DNA of 64,000 nucleotides. Source: Janthinobacterium sp. Marseille. GTDB lineage: Bacteria > Pseudomonadota > Gammaproteobacteria > Burkholderiales > Burkholderiaceae_D. Made by a program: the position numbers and the translations under genes. Positions 43,920 to 53,997 of the stretch are shown piece by piece. Numbering within the stretch: position 1 is the first letter of the stretch; each line of letters opens with the position of its first letter. Below the pieces are notes generated by a model. The model was not told where the DNA came from, did not search any database, and saw only the letters and a program-made list of their open reading frames with translations. The stretch spans positions 434,001 through 498,000 of the forward strand of contig NC_009659.1 in assembly GCF_000013625.1 (NCBI RefSeq). The letters run 5' to 3'.

Positions 43920-45470
43920 TTAGCGGCTACTAGGGGTTCTGCGCGCAAGATACCAGGCGGCCAGCAGCAAGGCCAGCGCGAGCAAGACGATGAAAGCATT
44001 GCCCACGGCGACATATGGGGTAATGCCACGATAGCCCTGCACCGAGGCGGTCAGTACATTGCGTTCGAAGGGTTTGAGCTGCGCCTGCACTTTGCCGTCA
44101 GGGCCGATGATGGCGGTGGCGCCGGTATTGGTGGAGCGCAGCATCGGGCGACCGGTCTCCAGCGCGCGCATTTGTGAAATTTGCAAGTGTTGCGGCAAGG
44201 CGATCGAATCGCCGAACCAGGCGATATTCGAGACATTCAGCAAGAGCGTCGCGACCGGGCTGCCCGCTGCGTCGCTGGCGCGCAATTGGCCGGCAATTTC
44301 TTCGCCAAACAAATCTTCATAGCAAATATTCGGCAGTACCCATTGATCCTTGACCGAGAACGGTGCCTGCAAGGCATCACCGCGGCTGAAATCGCCGAGC
44401 GGGATATGCATCATGTCAACAAACCAGCGGAAACCGAAAGGCACGAACTCGCCAAAGGGCACCAGATGGTGCTTGTCGTAGCGGTACAGTTTGGGTGTGG
44501 CGCGATTGGCCGGCGTTGGCGAAATCCCGATCACGCTGTTTGCATATTGCTGCGGGCCATCGCTGATCGGGATGCCGATGGCGAGATGGCTATTCGAAGC
44601 GGTGGCGAATTCGGCCAGGCGCGGCAGGTAATCTACCGGCAACTGATGCGCCAACAGCGGCAATGCGGTTTCCGGGGTTGCAATCAGGTCAGCCGGCGCG
44701 GCGCGGATTAAATCTTCGTACAGTGTCAGCGTCGCATTGGTTTGTTCGGCATCGAATTTGATTTCCTGCGGGACATTGCCTTGCAGCAGGCGCACTGAAA
44801 TTGCCTGCCCGTTCGGCGTGGTCCAGCTGACGGATTTCAATCCCAGGCCGATCAGCAGGATGGCGAGGAAGAGGCCGCCCGCGGCTTTCTTGCACGGCAG
44901 CAGTGCCAGGCAAGCCGCCAGCACGGCGGCCAGCCAGCCCAGCCCGTACACGCCGATCAGCGGCGCATAACCGGTCAGCGGGCTATCGGTGTGGGCATAG
45001 CCGGAGATCGCCCACGGGAAGCCGGTCAGGACCCAGCCGCGCAACCATTCGGAAAACATCCACAAAGCCGGCAATACCAGCAAGAGCATGATCCATGCGG
45101 GCACTGTGCGGCCCAGTCGGAAGCGTGTCGCCAATCCGGTCGCCAGGGCCGGGAAGGCACCCAGCAGCAGTGCCAGCAAAGCCACCGCCAGCGCGGCAAG
45201 CGGCGCCGGCATGCCGCCATATTGATGCATGCTGATGTACAGCCAGTAGACGCAAACCGCCGACCAGCCGAAGCCATACAGCCAACCCAAGAGCACACCG
45301 GCTTTGACCGACTGTGCTTGCAATAGCAGGTGGAATAAGAGCGCCAGCGCGAGGATTTGCAGCGGCCAGAAGCCAAAGGGGGCGAAGGCAAATACATTGC
45401 AAGCCCCTGCGAGCAGGGCTGCGATGGCGGCTGGGGTGGGTTTCAGGCGGAAGGAAGTCAATTGCGGCAC
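43920..45470 (-). CDS. lnt: Apolipoprotein N-acyltransferase
   Basis: 516-residue inner-membrane enzyme adding the third acyl chain to lipoproteins. About six N-terminal helices precede a nitrilase-fold periplasmic domain. The catalytic triad context is visible: ATPETALPL (Glu), KHHLVPFGEFVP (Lys) and NICYEDLFGEEI (Cys). The start is GTG at 45470, with no clear ribosome site; a TTG three codons on is an alternative. A hairpin AAAACCC/GGGTTTT overlaps the 3' end (43897-43921). Confidence 0.93.
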   Translation of the reverse strand: MPQLTSFRLKPTPAAIAALLAGACNVFAFAPFGFWPLQILALALLFHLLLQAQSVKAGVLLGWLYGFGWSAVCVYWLYISMHQYGGMPAPLAALAVALLALLLGAFPALATGLATRFRLGRTVPAWIMLLLVLPALWMFSEWLRGWVLTGFPWAISGYAHTDSPLTGYAPLIGVYGLGWLAAVLAACLALLPCKKAAGGLFLAILLIGLGLKSVSWTTPNGQAISVRLLQGNVPQEIKFDAEQTNATLTLYEDLIRAAPADLIATPETALPLLAHQLPVDYLPRLAEFATASNSHLAIGIPISDGPQQYANSVIGISPTPANRATPKLYRYDKHHLVPFGEFVPFGFRWFVDMMHIPLGDFSRGDALQAPFSVKDQWVLPNICYEDLFGEEIAGQLRASDAAGSPVATLLLNVSNIAWFGDSIALPQHLQISQMRALETGRPMLRSTNTGATAIIGPDGKVQAQLKPFERNVLTASVQGYRGITPYVAVGNAFIVLLALALLLAAWYLARRTPSSR

Positions 45471-45515
45471 ACGGCGGGGCGGTGCTGCATTGGATGGCCG
45501 TGATACGGAGCGAAA

Positions 45516-46406
45516 TCAGCTAGCAAGCTCATCCTCACTCACGGCAGGCGGCAGTTTTTCCACCAGCACGACATGGATATGACGCGCATCGGCGCGCAGG
45601 ATTTCGAAACGCAGATCGTCTATGTCCAGGACTTCACCCTTATGCGGCATGCGTCCCAGATGGTCGGCGATGTAGCCGCCTATGGTATCGACGTCTGGGT
45701 TGAATAAGGATACTCCAAGCTCTTCATTGAACTGCGCAATTTCGGTCAGTGCCTTGACGCGCCAGCGCGGGCCGTGTTCACCCGCCTTGATCGACAATAT
45801 ATTGTCTTCGTCATTGTCGAAATCATATTCATCTTCGATATCGCCGACGATTTGTTCGAGTACATCTTCAATCGTGATCAGGCCGGCGACGCCGCCATAT
45901 TCATCGACTACGATCGCCATATGGTTGTGTTTGGCGCGGAAATCGCCGAGCAGGACATTCAGGCGTTTGGATTCAGGAATAAAGACGGCGGTACGCAGCA
46001 TGCGGCGGATATCGAAGGATTCTTCCGCGTAATAGCGCAGCAAATCTTTCGCCATCAGGATGCCGACCACCTTGTCACGTTCACCATCCACTGCCGGGAA
46101 GCGCGAGTGGGCGGTGCTCAAGACCATCGGCAGCCATTCTTCTATTGGTTTGGTGATATCAACTACGTCCATCTGGGCGCGTGGCACCATGATGTCGCGG
46201 GCCGACAATTCCGACACCTGGAATACGCCTTCTATCATCGCCAGCGCGTCTGCATCGATCAGATTGCGCTCATGCGCATCGTGCAATATGGTCAGTAACT
46301 CGGAGCGACTTTCGGGTTCGGGGGCGATCAGTGCGGTCAGGCGTTCAAATATGGAGCGATGCGGTTTTGCATCGCCGGATTTGCCGCTAGTGGGAATGTC
46401 TTGCAT
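45516..46406 (-). CDS. corC: CBS-domain CorC/HlyC-type protein
   Basis: 296 residues from the ATG at 46406 (MQDIPTSGK). A short N-terminal region leads to two CBS domains (about 65-180, with ARDIMVPRAQMD and VVDEYGGVAGLITIEDVLEQIVG) and a C-terminal CorC_HlyC domain (about 210-285, with DVDTIGGYIADHLGRMP). No transmembrane part is present. Proteins of this kind are linked to cobalt/magnesium homeostasis and sit before lnt in most proteobacteria. Confidence 0.9.
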   Translation of the reverse strand: MQDIPTSGKSGDAKPHRSIFERLTALIAPEPESRSELLTILHDAHERNLIDADALAMIEGVFQVSELSARDIMVPRAQMDVVDITKPIEEWLPMVLSTAHSRFPAVDGERDKVVGILMAKDLLRYYAEESFDIRRMLRTAVFIPESKRLNVLLGDFRAKHNHMAIVVDEYGGVAGLITIEDVLEQIVGDIEDEYDFDNDEDNILSIKAGEHGPRWRVKALTEIAQFNEELGVSLFNPDVDTIGGYIADHLGRMPHKGEVLDIDDLRFEILRADARHIHVVLVEKLPPAVSEDELAS

Positions 46407-46532
46407 ATGGCGAAAAGCCGTTGCGGGGGTAGTTGCGATGGATATTAGGATACAACAAATGCCGCGCACCGCCAAAAATGCGCCGGAAGGCGCGTGGAAG
46501 CGAGTGCTTGCCTACGTGCAAGGCCAATAAAA

Positions 46533-46991
46533 TCAAAGGTTGATGTAAGGATTGCGGAAACCAAGGTCAGCCAGGATTTCAATTTCCAGCGCTTCCATTT
46601 CCTCGGCTTCTTCATCCGATTCGTGGTCGTAACCCTGCGCATGCAGGACGCCGTGCACAACCAGATGGGCGGCATGCTCTTCCACGCTCTTTTCCTGCTC
46701 GGCCGCTTCCAGTTGCAGGACATCGGTGCAGAGGATGATATCGGCCTGCGTGGTTTCGCTGTCTTCGTCTTCGGTGTAAGCAAAGGTCAGGACGTTGGTG
46801 GCGTAATCCTTGCCGCGATAATTGCGGTTCAGGTCCTTGCCTTCCGCCGCATCGACGAAGCGCAGGGTGATTTGCGCCGGTGCCAGCAAGGCGGCTTTGA
46901 CCCAACTGCGCAGTTTGGGGCGGGTGATAATGTCTTGCAGGCGTTTGTCCGGATATTGGACGGACAGGGAAAGCTTATTTTTTTGCAGCAT
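46533..46991 (-). CDS. ybeY: Endoribonuclease YbeY
   Basis: 152 residues from the ATG at 46991, which overlaps the end of phoH by 17 bases; further open codons upstream lie inside phoH. The zinc motif is HGVLHAQGYDH. The family trims 16S rRNA 3' ends and polices defective ribosomes. It keeps the standard phoH-ybeY-corC order. Confidence 0.93.
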   Translation of the reverse strand: MLQKNKLSLSVQYPDKRLQDIITRPKLRSWVKAALLAPAQITLRFVDAAEGKDLNRNYRGKDYATNVLTFAYTEDEDSETTQADIILCTDVLQLEAAEQEKSVEEHAAHLVVHGVLHAQGYDHESDEEAEEMEALEIEILADLGFRNPYINL

Positions 46992-48045
46992 GTTTGGTCG
47001 CGGTTTTAGAGGCTGCAGTTTTCTTTGCAGCGGGTTTGGCGAGTTGACTGGCACCGTCATAGGCGTCGACGATGCGCGCTACCAGTGGATGACGCACCAC
47101 GTCGGCACTGGAGAAACGGGTAAAGGCCAGGCCGCGCACATCTTTCAGTACGTCTATGGCTTCCACCAGTCCACTCTTTTGATTGTGTTGCAAATCGATT
47201 TGCGTGATGTCGCCGGTGATCACGGCCTTGCTGCCGAAGCCTATGCGCGTCAGGAACATTTTCATTTGTTCCGGTGTAGTGTTTTGTGCTTCATCCAGGA
47301 TCACGAACGCGTGGTTCAGGGTGCGGCCGCGCATATAAGCCAGCGGTGCAATTTCAATAGCCTGCTTTTCGAACATTTTTTGCGTACGGTCGAAACCCAG
47401 CAAATCATACAAGGCGTCGTACAGCGGGCGCAGGTAAGGATCGATTTTTTGTGACAGGTCGCCGGGCAGGAAGCCCAGGCGTTCGCCGGCTTCGACCGCA
47501 GGGCGGGTCAGTACGATACGTTTGACCGCATCACGTTCCAGTGCATCGACCGCGCAAGCGACGGCCAGATAGGTCTTGCCGGTACCGGCCGGACCGACAC
47601 CGAAGGTGATGTCGTGTTCCATGATGGCTTTGATGTACTGGATCTGATGCGGTGTGCGTCCGCGCAAATCATGGCGGCGGGTTTTTAAAACCGGCGCATC
47701 CGTCACTGACTCCACTGCTTTTTTCTTCGATGGTTTGGCGGCAGCCGGCAATACCAGCTCCGGCTCGGCCAGTGCGGCGCGTTGCTCTACCAGTGCCAAC
47801 TGCACTTCTTCCAGCGACACGATCTTGTCGGCCAGCTGGTAAAAATGTTCCAGGATTTCCAGCGCCCGCCCACCATTGCCACCACCCACGATGAATTTTT
47901 CACCGCGTCGGAAGATGGTGACGTCGAGTGCGGCGGAAATCTGCCGCAGGTTTTCATCCATGGGGCCGCACAGATGCGCGAGGCGCTTGTTATCCAGCGG
48001 CTCGGGGATGAAATACAGTGGTTGGACGGCAGTTTTTGTTTTCAA
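46975..48045 (-). CDS. PhoH-like ATPase (YbeZ type)
   Basis: 356 residues. The apparent start is TTG at 48045, needed because the conserved PLDNKRLAHLCGPMDENLRQ opening follows 16 residues later and no ATG precedes it. The Walker A motif is GPAGTGKTYLA, and Walker B lies in FVILDEAQNTTPEQM; TRPAVEAGERLGFLPGD is also typical. The C-terminus carries an alanine/lysine-rich tail (AAKKTAASKTATKHAAKK). It probably acts with YbeY on RNA. Confidence 0.92.
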   Translation of the reverse strand: MKTKTAVQPLYFIPEPLDNKRLAHLCGPMDENLRQISAALDVTIFRRGEKFIVGGGNGGRALEILEHFYQLADKIVSLEEVQLALVEQRAALAEPELVLPAAAKPSKKKAVESVTDAPVLKTRRHDLRGRTPHQIQYIKAIMEHDITFGVGPAGTGKTYLAVACAVDALERDAVKRIVLTRPAVEAGERLGFLPGDLSQKIDPYLRPLYDALYDLLGFDRTQKMFEKQAIEIAPLAYMRGRTLNHAFVILDEAQNTTPEQMKMFLTRIGFGSKAVITGDITQIDLQHNQKSGLVEAIDVLKDVRGLAFTRFSSADVVRHPLVARIVDAYDGASQLAKPAAKKTAASKTATKHAAKK

Positions 48046-48106
48046 TTGGCTGAGTGGTTTGAGTAAGCGTTAAGTTAAGTAAGGGCGTGATAAGGCCGGG
48101 TTTGGA

Positions 48107-49447
48107 TTATTGCTTGACGATGATTTCGCCGCGCAAGGTATAGGCGAAGGATTGCACGATATTGACATCGACCATCTGGCCGATCAGGCGCGCACCATGC
48201 TCGCCTGCGGCAAAGTTGACGACGCGGTTGTTCTCGGTACGGCCTTGCAGTTCATCCGGATCTTTTTTCGATGGACCTTCCACCAGGATGCGTTGCACGG
48301 TACCGACCATTTCATCGCTGTAGCGACGCGTGTTTTGGTCGATCACTGCCTGCAGCCGTTGCAGGCGCTGCAGTTTGACTTCGTGCGGGGTGTCATCTTC
48401 GAGGTTGGCGGCAGGTGTGCCCGGACGCGGACTGAAGATAAAGCTGAAGCTATTGTCGTAGCCGATGTCGTTGATCAGTTTCATCATTGCTTCGAAGTCG
48501 GCATCGGTTTCACCCGGGAAGCCGACGATGAAATCGGATGAAATCGAAATATTCGGTCGCACTTCACGCAGGCGACGCAGGATGGATTTGTATTCCAGCG
48601 AAGTGTAGCCACGCTTCATTGCCGCCAGGATGCGATCCGAGCCATGCTGCGCCGGCAGGTAGAGATGATTCACCAGCTTCGGTACCTTGGCATAGGCATC
48701 GATCAGGCGTTGTGTGAATTCCTTCGGATGGCTGGTGACGAAGCGGATACGTTCTATGCCTTCCAGCTCCGCAATATATTCGATCAGCAATGCAAAGTCG
48801 GCGATCTCGCCATCCGCCATTTCGCCGCGGTAGGCATTCACGTTTTGGCCGAGCAGGGTGATTTCCTTCACGCCTTGCGCTTCGAGGCCGGCAACTTCAG
48901 CCAGTACATCTTCGAAGCGGCGCGAGACTTCTTCACCACGGGTGTAAGGCACGACGCAGTAACTGCAATATTTGCTGCAGCCTTCCATGATGGACACGAA
49001 GGCAGTCGCACCTTCGACCTTGGCCGGTGGCATGTGATCGAATTTTTCGATTTCCGGGAAGCTGATATCGACTTGCGAACGTCCGGTCGAACGTCTTTGC
49101 TTGAGCATCTCCGGCAAGCGATGCAGGGTTTGCGGGCCAAACACCAGGTCAACGTAAGGCGCACGTTTGACGATGGCATCGCCTTCCTGTGAAGCCACGC
49201 AACCGCCGACGCCGATCACGAGATCGGGATTGTTGAATTTCAGTTCACGCAGGCGACCGAGGTCGGAGAATACTTTTTCCTGCGCCTTTTCGCGCACCGA
49301 ACAAGTATTCAGCAAGATCACATCGGCATCTTCCGGTGTGTCGGTTTTAATCAAGCCTTCGGAGGCATTGAGGACGTCGACCATCTTGTCCGAGTCATAC
49401 TCGTTCATCTGGCAACCGAAAGTCTTGATGTATATCTTCTTCTGCAT
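48107..49447 (-). CDS. miaB: tRNA-2-methylthio-N6-isopentenyladenosine synthase
   Basis: 446-residue radical-SAM methylthiotransferase modifying A37 of tRNAs. It has an N-terminal UPF0004 domain with cluster cysteines ([31 protein letters not shown]), a radical-SAM site [17 protein letters not shown], and a C-terminal TRAM domain ([20 protein letters not shown]). It is the first gene of the long minus-strand run to the ygjP-like gene. Confidence 0.96.
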   Translation of the reverse strand: MQKKIYIKTFGCQMNEYDSDKMVDVLNASEGLIKTDTPEDADVILLNTCSVREKAQEKVFSDLGRLRELKFNNPDLVIGVGGCVASQEGDAIVKRAPYVDLVFGPQTLHRLPEMLKQRRSTGRSQVDISFPEIEKFDHMPPAKVEGATAFVSIMEGCSKYCSYCVVPYTRGEEVSRRFEDVLAEVAGLEAQGVKEITLLGQNVNAYRGEMADGEIADFALLIEYIAELEGIERIRFVTSHPKEFTQRLIDAYAKVPKLVNHLYLPAQHGSDRILAAMKRGYTSLEYKSILRRLREVRPNISISSDFIVGFPGETDADFEAMMKLINDIGYDNSFSFIFSPRPGTPAANLEDDTPHEVKLQRLQRLQAVIDQNTRRYSDEMVGTVQRILVEGPSKKDPDELQGRTENNRVVNFAAGEHGARLIGQMVDVNIVQSFAYTLRGEIIVKQ

Positions 49448-49471
49448 GGTGTGGCTGATTTGCTGGTTTAG

Positions 49472-49852
49472 TTATTTGCTTGTGGGTACAGGTGCCGGCA
49501 GTGGTGCCGGTTTGGTCACTGGTGGCTTCACCGGCACAAGCGGCAAGGTCTTTTTTGCTTCATCCGCGGTGAGGATCCAGATCCGATCAATGTCACCGGT
49601 ATCGCTTTCCGTGTAATTCACTGCGAATTCGCTGCCGCGCAAGGCCGACGGCATCTCTATCATATTGTCCTGGTTCCAGATGCGCGCCCCGGCCGACAAG
49701 GTGCGGGTCTTTTCATCGATGATGATGGCAGGATAGTTCGCAGGTGTCATCACGCCGCGTTTGACCGTGTCCGGGAAGGGCCGCTCGAATGCCTGTGCCG
49801 TAAGTGTCACAAGAGCAAGGGCGCAGCTGAGCAGGAAAGTTTGTATCCGCAT
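49472..49852 (-). CDS. Small exported protein of unknown function
   Basis: 126 residues with a clear signal peptide (cleavage after LTAQA, before FERPFPD) and a proline-rich C-terminal tail (VKPPVTKPAPLPAPVPTSK). The centre is a small mixed beta region with GARIWNQDNMIEMPSAL and IDRIWILT. No cysteines remain in the mature part, and no known family is recognised. It lies 24 bp upstream of miaB in the same direction and may share its transcript. Confidence 0.75.
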   Translation of the reverse strand: MRIQTFLLSCALALVTLTAQAFERPFPDTVKRGVMTPANYPAIIIDEKTRTLSAGARIWNQDNMIEMPSALRGSEFAVNYTESDTGDIDRIWILTADEAKKTLPLVPVKPPVTKPAPLPAPVPTSK

Positions 49853-50094
49853 GGCTAATTCCGTTCAGGGCTAGATGACGACGATCAGGTGAAAAGGTGA
49901 GATGCGATCTGGCTGGCAGAGGCGGATTCGTTTGTATCCTGTGCTGTGCATGCACGTTTTCTGCGCATTTTTTCGAAGCGCAATGATACCACGTGCGGGA
50001 AACGGCCAAGTTGCCTGTCGCCACTGGAAACTGCAAGGGAGGGGGGCGAATGCGGGAGCGACGGACGTCACTCCCGGAAGTGCGGAATATGGCT

Positions 50095-50538
50095 TTAGCG
50101 CAGGACCAGTACCGGCAAGCTGGTGTGGGCCAGCACTTTCTGGGTTTCGCTGCCGATGAAGAGTTTGTTCAAACCTTTGCGGCCGTGCGAAGCCATAAAA
50201 ATGACATCGCATTTTTGCTCTTCGGCAACGCGTACGATTTCTTCATATGGACTGAGGCCCACCGAGACCACGGTTTTGCAGCTGACACCCTTGTCGCGCG
50301 TGGCCGCTTCGACCTTGTCCAGGTGTTTCTGCGCCAATTCCTTGACCTTGTCGTCATACATCACGGGATCGGTCGGGAACACGCCGGCGCCTTCCATCAG
50401 GCCCATATAAACGTAGGGTTCGGCGACCGACAGGACTAGTAGTTCGCTGCCCATCTTTTGCGCAAACTCGATCGCGGCATCGACCGCCTTGTCGGAGAGT
50501 GGCGAACCATCGGTAGGGATGAGGATTTTCTTGAACAT
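50095..50538 (-). CDS. Universal stress protein (UspA family)
   Basis: 147-residue Usp-fold protein. It opens KKILIPTDGSPLSDKAVDAAI and ends with the ATP-site pattern ASHGRKGLNKLFIGSETQKVLAHTSLPVLV (in parts G-x2-G-x9-G-S). It probably binds ATP. It is a single gene with AGGAG before the start and an FNR-type box about 65 bp upstream, which suggests induction in low oxygen or under the control of the oxalate-locus regulator. Confidence 0.93.
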   Translation of the reverse strand: MFKKILIPTDGSPLSDKAVDAAIEFAQKMGSELLVLSVAEPYVYMGLMEGAGVFPTDPVMYDDKVKELAQKHLDKVEAATRDKGVSCKTVVSVGLSPYEEIVRVAEEQKCDVIFMASHGRKGLNKLFIGSETQKVLAHTSLPVLVLR

Positions 50539-50576
50539 GATGTACTCCTTTGTGTGAAGGGACGCTGCTCGTTCTA

Positions 50577-50617
50577 ATTCTATGGCGGCAATCAGGCCGC
50601 TGCTTGATCCAGGTCAA
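50577..50617 (-). promoter_or_regulatory. FNR-type promoter of the universal stress protein gene
   Basis: TTGATCCAGGTCAA (50604-50617) mixes an FNR consensus half (TTGAT) with the TTGAC half used at the oxalate genes. On the minus strand a TAGAAT -10 candidate lies at 50582-50577, about 28.5 bp from box centre. Confidence 0.6.
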
Positions 50618-50721
50618 AAGCGCGCGATCTCGCACCGATGCCCTTGTATTACCTATGCTAGTCCGATTGGCAATATCTGGATTGGTTCCGGACAAGATGG
50701 CTGTTCTTGTCAGGCTGATAT

Positions 50722-50757
50722 GAAAAAAGCCCGCCGGGAACACCGGGCGGGCTTTTG
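50722..50757. terminator. Terminator of the FAD/Fe-S oxidoreductase gene
   Basis: AAAAGCCCGCC pairs with GGGCGGGCTTTT (about 11 bp); the A run at its left gives a T run on the minus strand. It lies about 19 bp after the oxidoreductase stop. Confidence 0.85.
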
Positions 50758-50775
50758 TTTGCGCCTGAAAAGAAA

Positions 50776-53700
50776 TTAATGCGCGCGCAGGGAATCCGCC
50801 AGGACGCGGGCCACATGCATGGCATTTTCCTGGGTACCATCCGCAATCTGGTGTCTGCAACTGGTACCGTCGGCAACGAACAAGGTGTTTGCTTCGGCGG
50901 CACGTATCGCAGGGAAAAGTTTGAGTTCGCCCATCGCCTGCGATGCTTCGTAATGCTCCGCTTCATAGCCAAAGCTGCCGGCCATGCCGCAACAGGATGA
51001 TTCGATCAGCGCCACATCAAGCTGCGGTATCCATTGCAACACGGTTTGCACCGGACGTACTGCATTGAAAGCTTTCTGATGGCAATGACCGTGCACCATG
51101 GCTTTGCTGACCGGCAGCGGTTTCAGGTCCAGTTGCAAGCGTCCCGCCGCTTTTTCATTGACCAGGAATTCTTCAAACAGCCAGGCCATGCTCGCCAGTT
51201 TCTTCGCTTCTTCGCCATAGCCATAGCTGAGGAATTCATCGCGCAATGACAGCAGGCAGGATGGTTCCAGGCCGACGATGGCGACGCCGCGATTGATATA
51301 GGGCATCAAGGCATCGAGTGTGCGTCGTGCTTCCTGCTTTGCTTCATCGACCAGGCCGGCGGACAGATAAGTGCGACCACAGCACAGCGGACGTTCGCCT
51401 TCCTTCACATTGAAATGCACGGTGTAGCCGGCGGCTTCCAGCACCGCTTGTGCAGCGCGCGCGTTTTCCGGTTCCATGTAGTTGTTGAAGGTATCGACGA
51501 ACAGCAATACCTCCTTGTTGCCGCTTGTTGACTTGCTGCCTGTGCCAAGTTGCGACAGGAAGGACGTGCGGAAACGCGGGAAGGCGCGTTGCGGTGCGAG
51601 TCCCAGGCTCTTCTTCAACCAGCTGGAGACAAATGGCAGTTTGTCTCCGATTGCCAGCAAGCCACCAATACGGCTGGCATAAGGTGCGTAGCGCGGCATG
51701 AAGGCCACCATTTTTTCACGCAGCGTGCTGCCATGACGGCTGGCCCAGGCGGCGCGTGCTTCTATCTTGACCTTGGCCATATCGACGCCGGTCGGACAAT
51801 CGCGTTTGCAGCCTTTGCAAGACACGCACAGGTCGAGCACTTCCTTCACTTCCGCGCTGGCCAGGCCGTCGTCGCCGAGCTGGCCCGAGATCGCGAGGCG
51901 CAGGGTATTGGCACGGCCACGCGTGACATGACGCTCATCCTTGGTGATGCGATAGCTGGGGCACATGGTGTCTGCATCGAATTTGCGGCAATGACCATTG
52001 TTATTGCACATCTCGACCGCTTTGGCCAAGCCACCGGTCCTGTCATCGCCGGTGCCGGGTGCAGTCTCTACACCGCTGGCCGGATCGCGTGTGACATCCC
52101 AGGCCGACCAATCCATCTGTGTTTTAAGCGGCAGTTCGCGATAGCCGGGAGCAAAGCGGAAATTGCTTTTCTCATCCATCTTCGGTGGTCGCACGATCTT
52201 ATCCGGATTGAAGCGATTGTCGGGATCGAACAAATCCTTGATTTCGCTAAAAGCCTGGTTGATCTTCGGCCCATACTGCCACGACACCCATTCACCGCGA
52301 CACAAACCATCGCCGTGTTCACCGGAATATGCGCCCTTGTATTCACGTACGAGTGCCGATGCTTCTTCGGCGATCTGGCGCATATCAGCCGCGCCATTAC
52401 GACGCATATCGAGGATAGGGCGTACGTGCAAGGTACCGACGCTGGCGTGTGCGTACCAGGTACCTTCGGTATGATATTTGTGGAAAACTTCAGTCAGGCG
52501 GCTGGTGTATTCAGCCAGGTGTACCAGCGGCACCGCGCAGTCTTCGATGAAGGAAACGGGTTTGCCGTCGCCCTTCATGCTCATCATGATATTCAGGCCG
52601 GCCTTGCGCACATCCCATAAGGATTTTTGTTCGCCGGCATCGACCATGTCGACCACCGAACCCGGCAAGCTGAGATCGCTCATCAGGTCGGACAGGGCGG
52701 ACAGCCGTTCCACTAGCGCCGCCTTATCATCACCTGAAAACTCCACCAACAGGATGGCTTCCGGCGTGCCGACCAATGCCTTTTCAATCACCGGACGGAA
52801 GGCCGGATTGTTCAGCGATAACTTGATCATCGTGCTGTCGACCAGCTCTACTGCAGTCGGCAATAGCTTGACGATGTGTTGCGCCGAATCCATCGCCTGG
52901 TAAAAGGTCGGGAAGTTAATGACGCCCAGTACCTTGTGTTTGGGCAGCGGCGACAGTTTGAGTTTCAGTTGGCGGCTGAAGGCCAGCGTACCTTCCGAGC
53001 CGACCAGGATATGTGCCAGGTTGGCGCTGCCGTCGTCGGTATAGGCGCGTGGGTTCTGGCAATCGAAGAGATCGATGTTGTAACCACCGACGCGACGCAA
53101 TACTTTTGGTACGCGTTCGATGATTTCATCCTGTTCCCGTGTGGCGATGCGACGCAAGCCTTGCGTAATTTCCTGCAGGCGGGCATTAGCCGCCATCTTT
53201 TCCAGCGTTTCGAAACGAGCTTGCGTGCCATCGGCGAGTACCGCATCGATAGCCAGCACGTTGTGCACCATATTGCCGTATTCGATGGAACGCGAGCCGC
53301 AGGAATTATTACCGGCCATACCGCCTATCGTGCATTGCGCCGCGGTCGAGACATCGACCGGGAACCACAGGCCGTGTGGTTTGAGCCATGCATTCAAATG
53401 ATCGAGCACGATGCCCGGCTCAACGGTAATCGTGCGCTCTATCGGATCGAAATCGACGACATTGTTGAGCCATTTACTATTGTCGATGACAAGTGCTTCG
53501 CCTACTGTCTGGCCGCACTGGCTGGTGCCGCCGCCGCGTGCGAGGATAGGGGTTTTTTCCGAACGTGCAATGTCGAGACACAGCAGGAGGTCATCCTGGT
53601 CGCGCGGTACTACCACGCCTATTGGCATGATTTGATAGATGGATGCATCGGTGGCATAGCGGCCGCGATCTGCCTTGCTGAACAATACGTCGCCTCGCAA

Positions 53701-53778
53701 TTCCTTGCGCAAACGGCTGGCCAGCGGACTCGGACTACTGCCGCTTACAGGAACGAAGTGGATAGGCTTGACGAGCAT
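50776..53778 (-). CDS. FAD-linked and Fe-S D-2-hydroxyacid dehydrogenase (YdiJ/GlcDF-like)
   Basis: 1000 residues. N-terminal half: VAO-type FAD domain (ILARGGGTSQCGQTVGEAL near 80-98; IGGMAGNNSCGSRSIEYG near 150) and an FAD-oxidase C domain. Second half: a [4Fe-4S] region (CVSCKGCKRDCPTGVDMAKVK near 660) and two CCG domains (EPSCLLSLRDEF and SSCCGMAGSFGYEAEHYE). The fusion corresponds to GlcD plus GlcF and matches YdiJ-type enzymes in length. Likely substrates are D-lactate, D-2-hydroxyglutarate or glycolate, with electrons going to quinone or cytochrome. The adjacent glyoxylate aminotransferase makes a glycolate or 2-hydroxyacid role attractive, but the substrate is not decided by sequence. 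Confidence 0.85.
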   Translation of the reverse strand: MLVKPIHFVPVSGSSPSPLASRLRKELRGDVLFSKADRGRYATDASIYQIMPIGVVVPRDQDDLLLCLDIARSEKTPILARGGGTSQCGQTVGEALVIDNSKWLNNVVDFDPIERTITVEPGIVLDHLNAWLKPHGLWFPVDVSTAAQCTIGGMAGNNSCGSRSIEYGNMVHNVLAIDAVLADGTQARFETLEKMAANARLQEITQGLRRIATREQDEIIERVPKVLRRVGGYNIDLFDCQNPRAYTDDGSANLAHILVGSEGTLAFSRQLKLKLSPLPKHKVLGVINFPTFYQAMDSAQHIVKLLPTAVELVDSTMIKLSLNNPAFRPVIEKALVGTPEAILLVEFSGDDKAALVERLSALSDLMSDLSLPGSVVDMVDAGEQKSLWDVRKAGLNIMMSMKGDGKPVSFIEDCAVPLVHLAEYTSRLTEVFHKYHTEGTWYAHASVGTLHVRPILDMRRNGAADMRQIAEEASALVREYKGAYSGEHGDGLCRGEWVSWQYGPKINQAFSEIKDLFDPDNRFNPDKIVRPPKMDEKSNFRFAPGYRELPLKTQMDWSAWDVTRDPASGVETAPGTGDDRTGGLAKAVEMCNNNGHCRKFDADTMCPSYRITKDERHVTRGRANTLRLAISGQLGDDGLASAEVKEVLDLCVSCKGCKRDCPTGVDMAKVKIEARAAWASRHGSTLREKMVAFMPRYAPYASRIGGLLAIGDKLPFVSSWLKKSLGLAPQRAFPRFRTSFLSQLGTGSKSTSGNKEVLLFVDTFNNYMEPENARAAQAVLEAAGYTVHFNVKEGERPLCCGRTYLSAGLVDEAKQEARRTLDALMPYINRGVAIVGLEPSCLLSLRDEFLSYGYGEEAKKLASMAWLFEEFLVNEKAAGRLQLDLKPLPVSKAMVHGHCHQKAFNAVRPVQTVLQWIPQLDVALIESSCCGMAGSFGYEAEHYEASQAMGELKLFPAIRAAEANTLFVADGTSCRHQIADGTQENAMHVARVLADSLRAH

Positions 53779-53997
53779 GTTCGTGGTGTCCTTTTCTGGA
53801 ACAAATAAGTATTCAGGTGATGCTGCACAGTTGCTGCTGTGTCATATCTTTGATGCCTGCCATCGGAGAACTCCATGGCGAAAGGGGTGATACAGGCATA
53901 CCCGCCCGGGTACACCTGTATCCGTCATGCTGCTTGCTAACGATCTTGGGTTGCGCAAGCATGGAGCTGACCTCGGTAACTAATGGCTAGTAATGAA

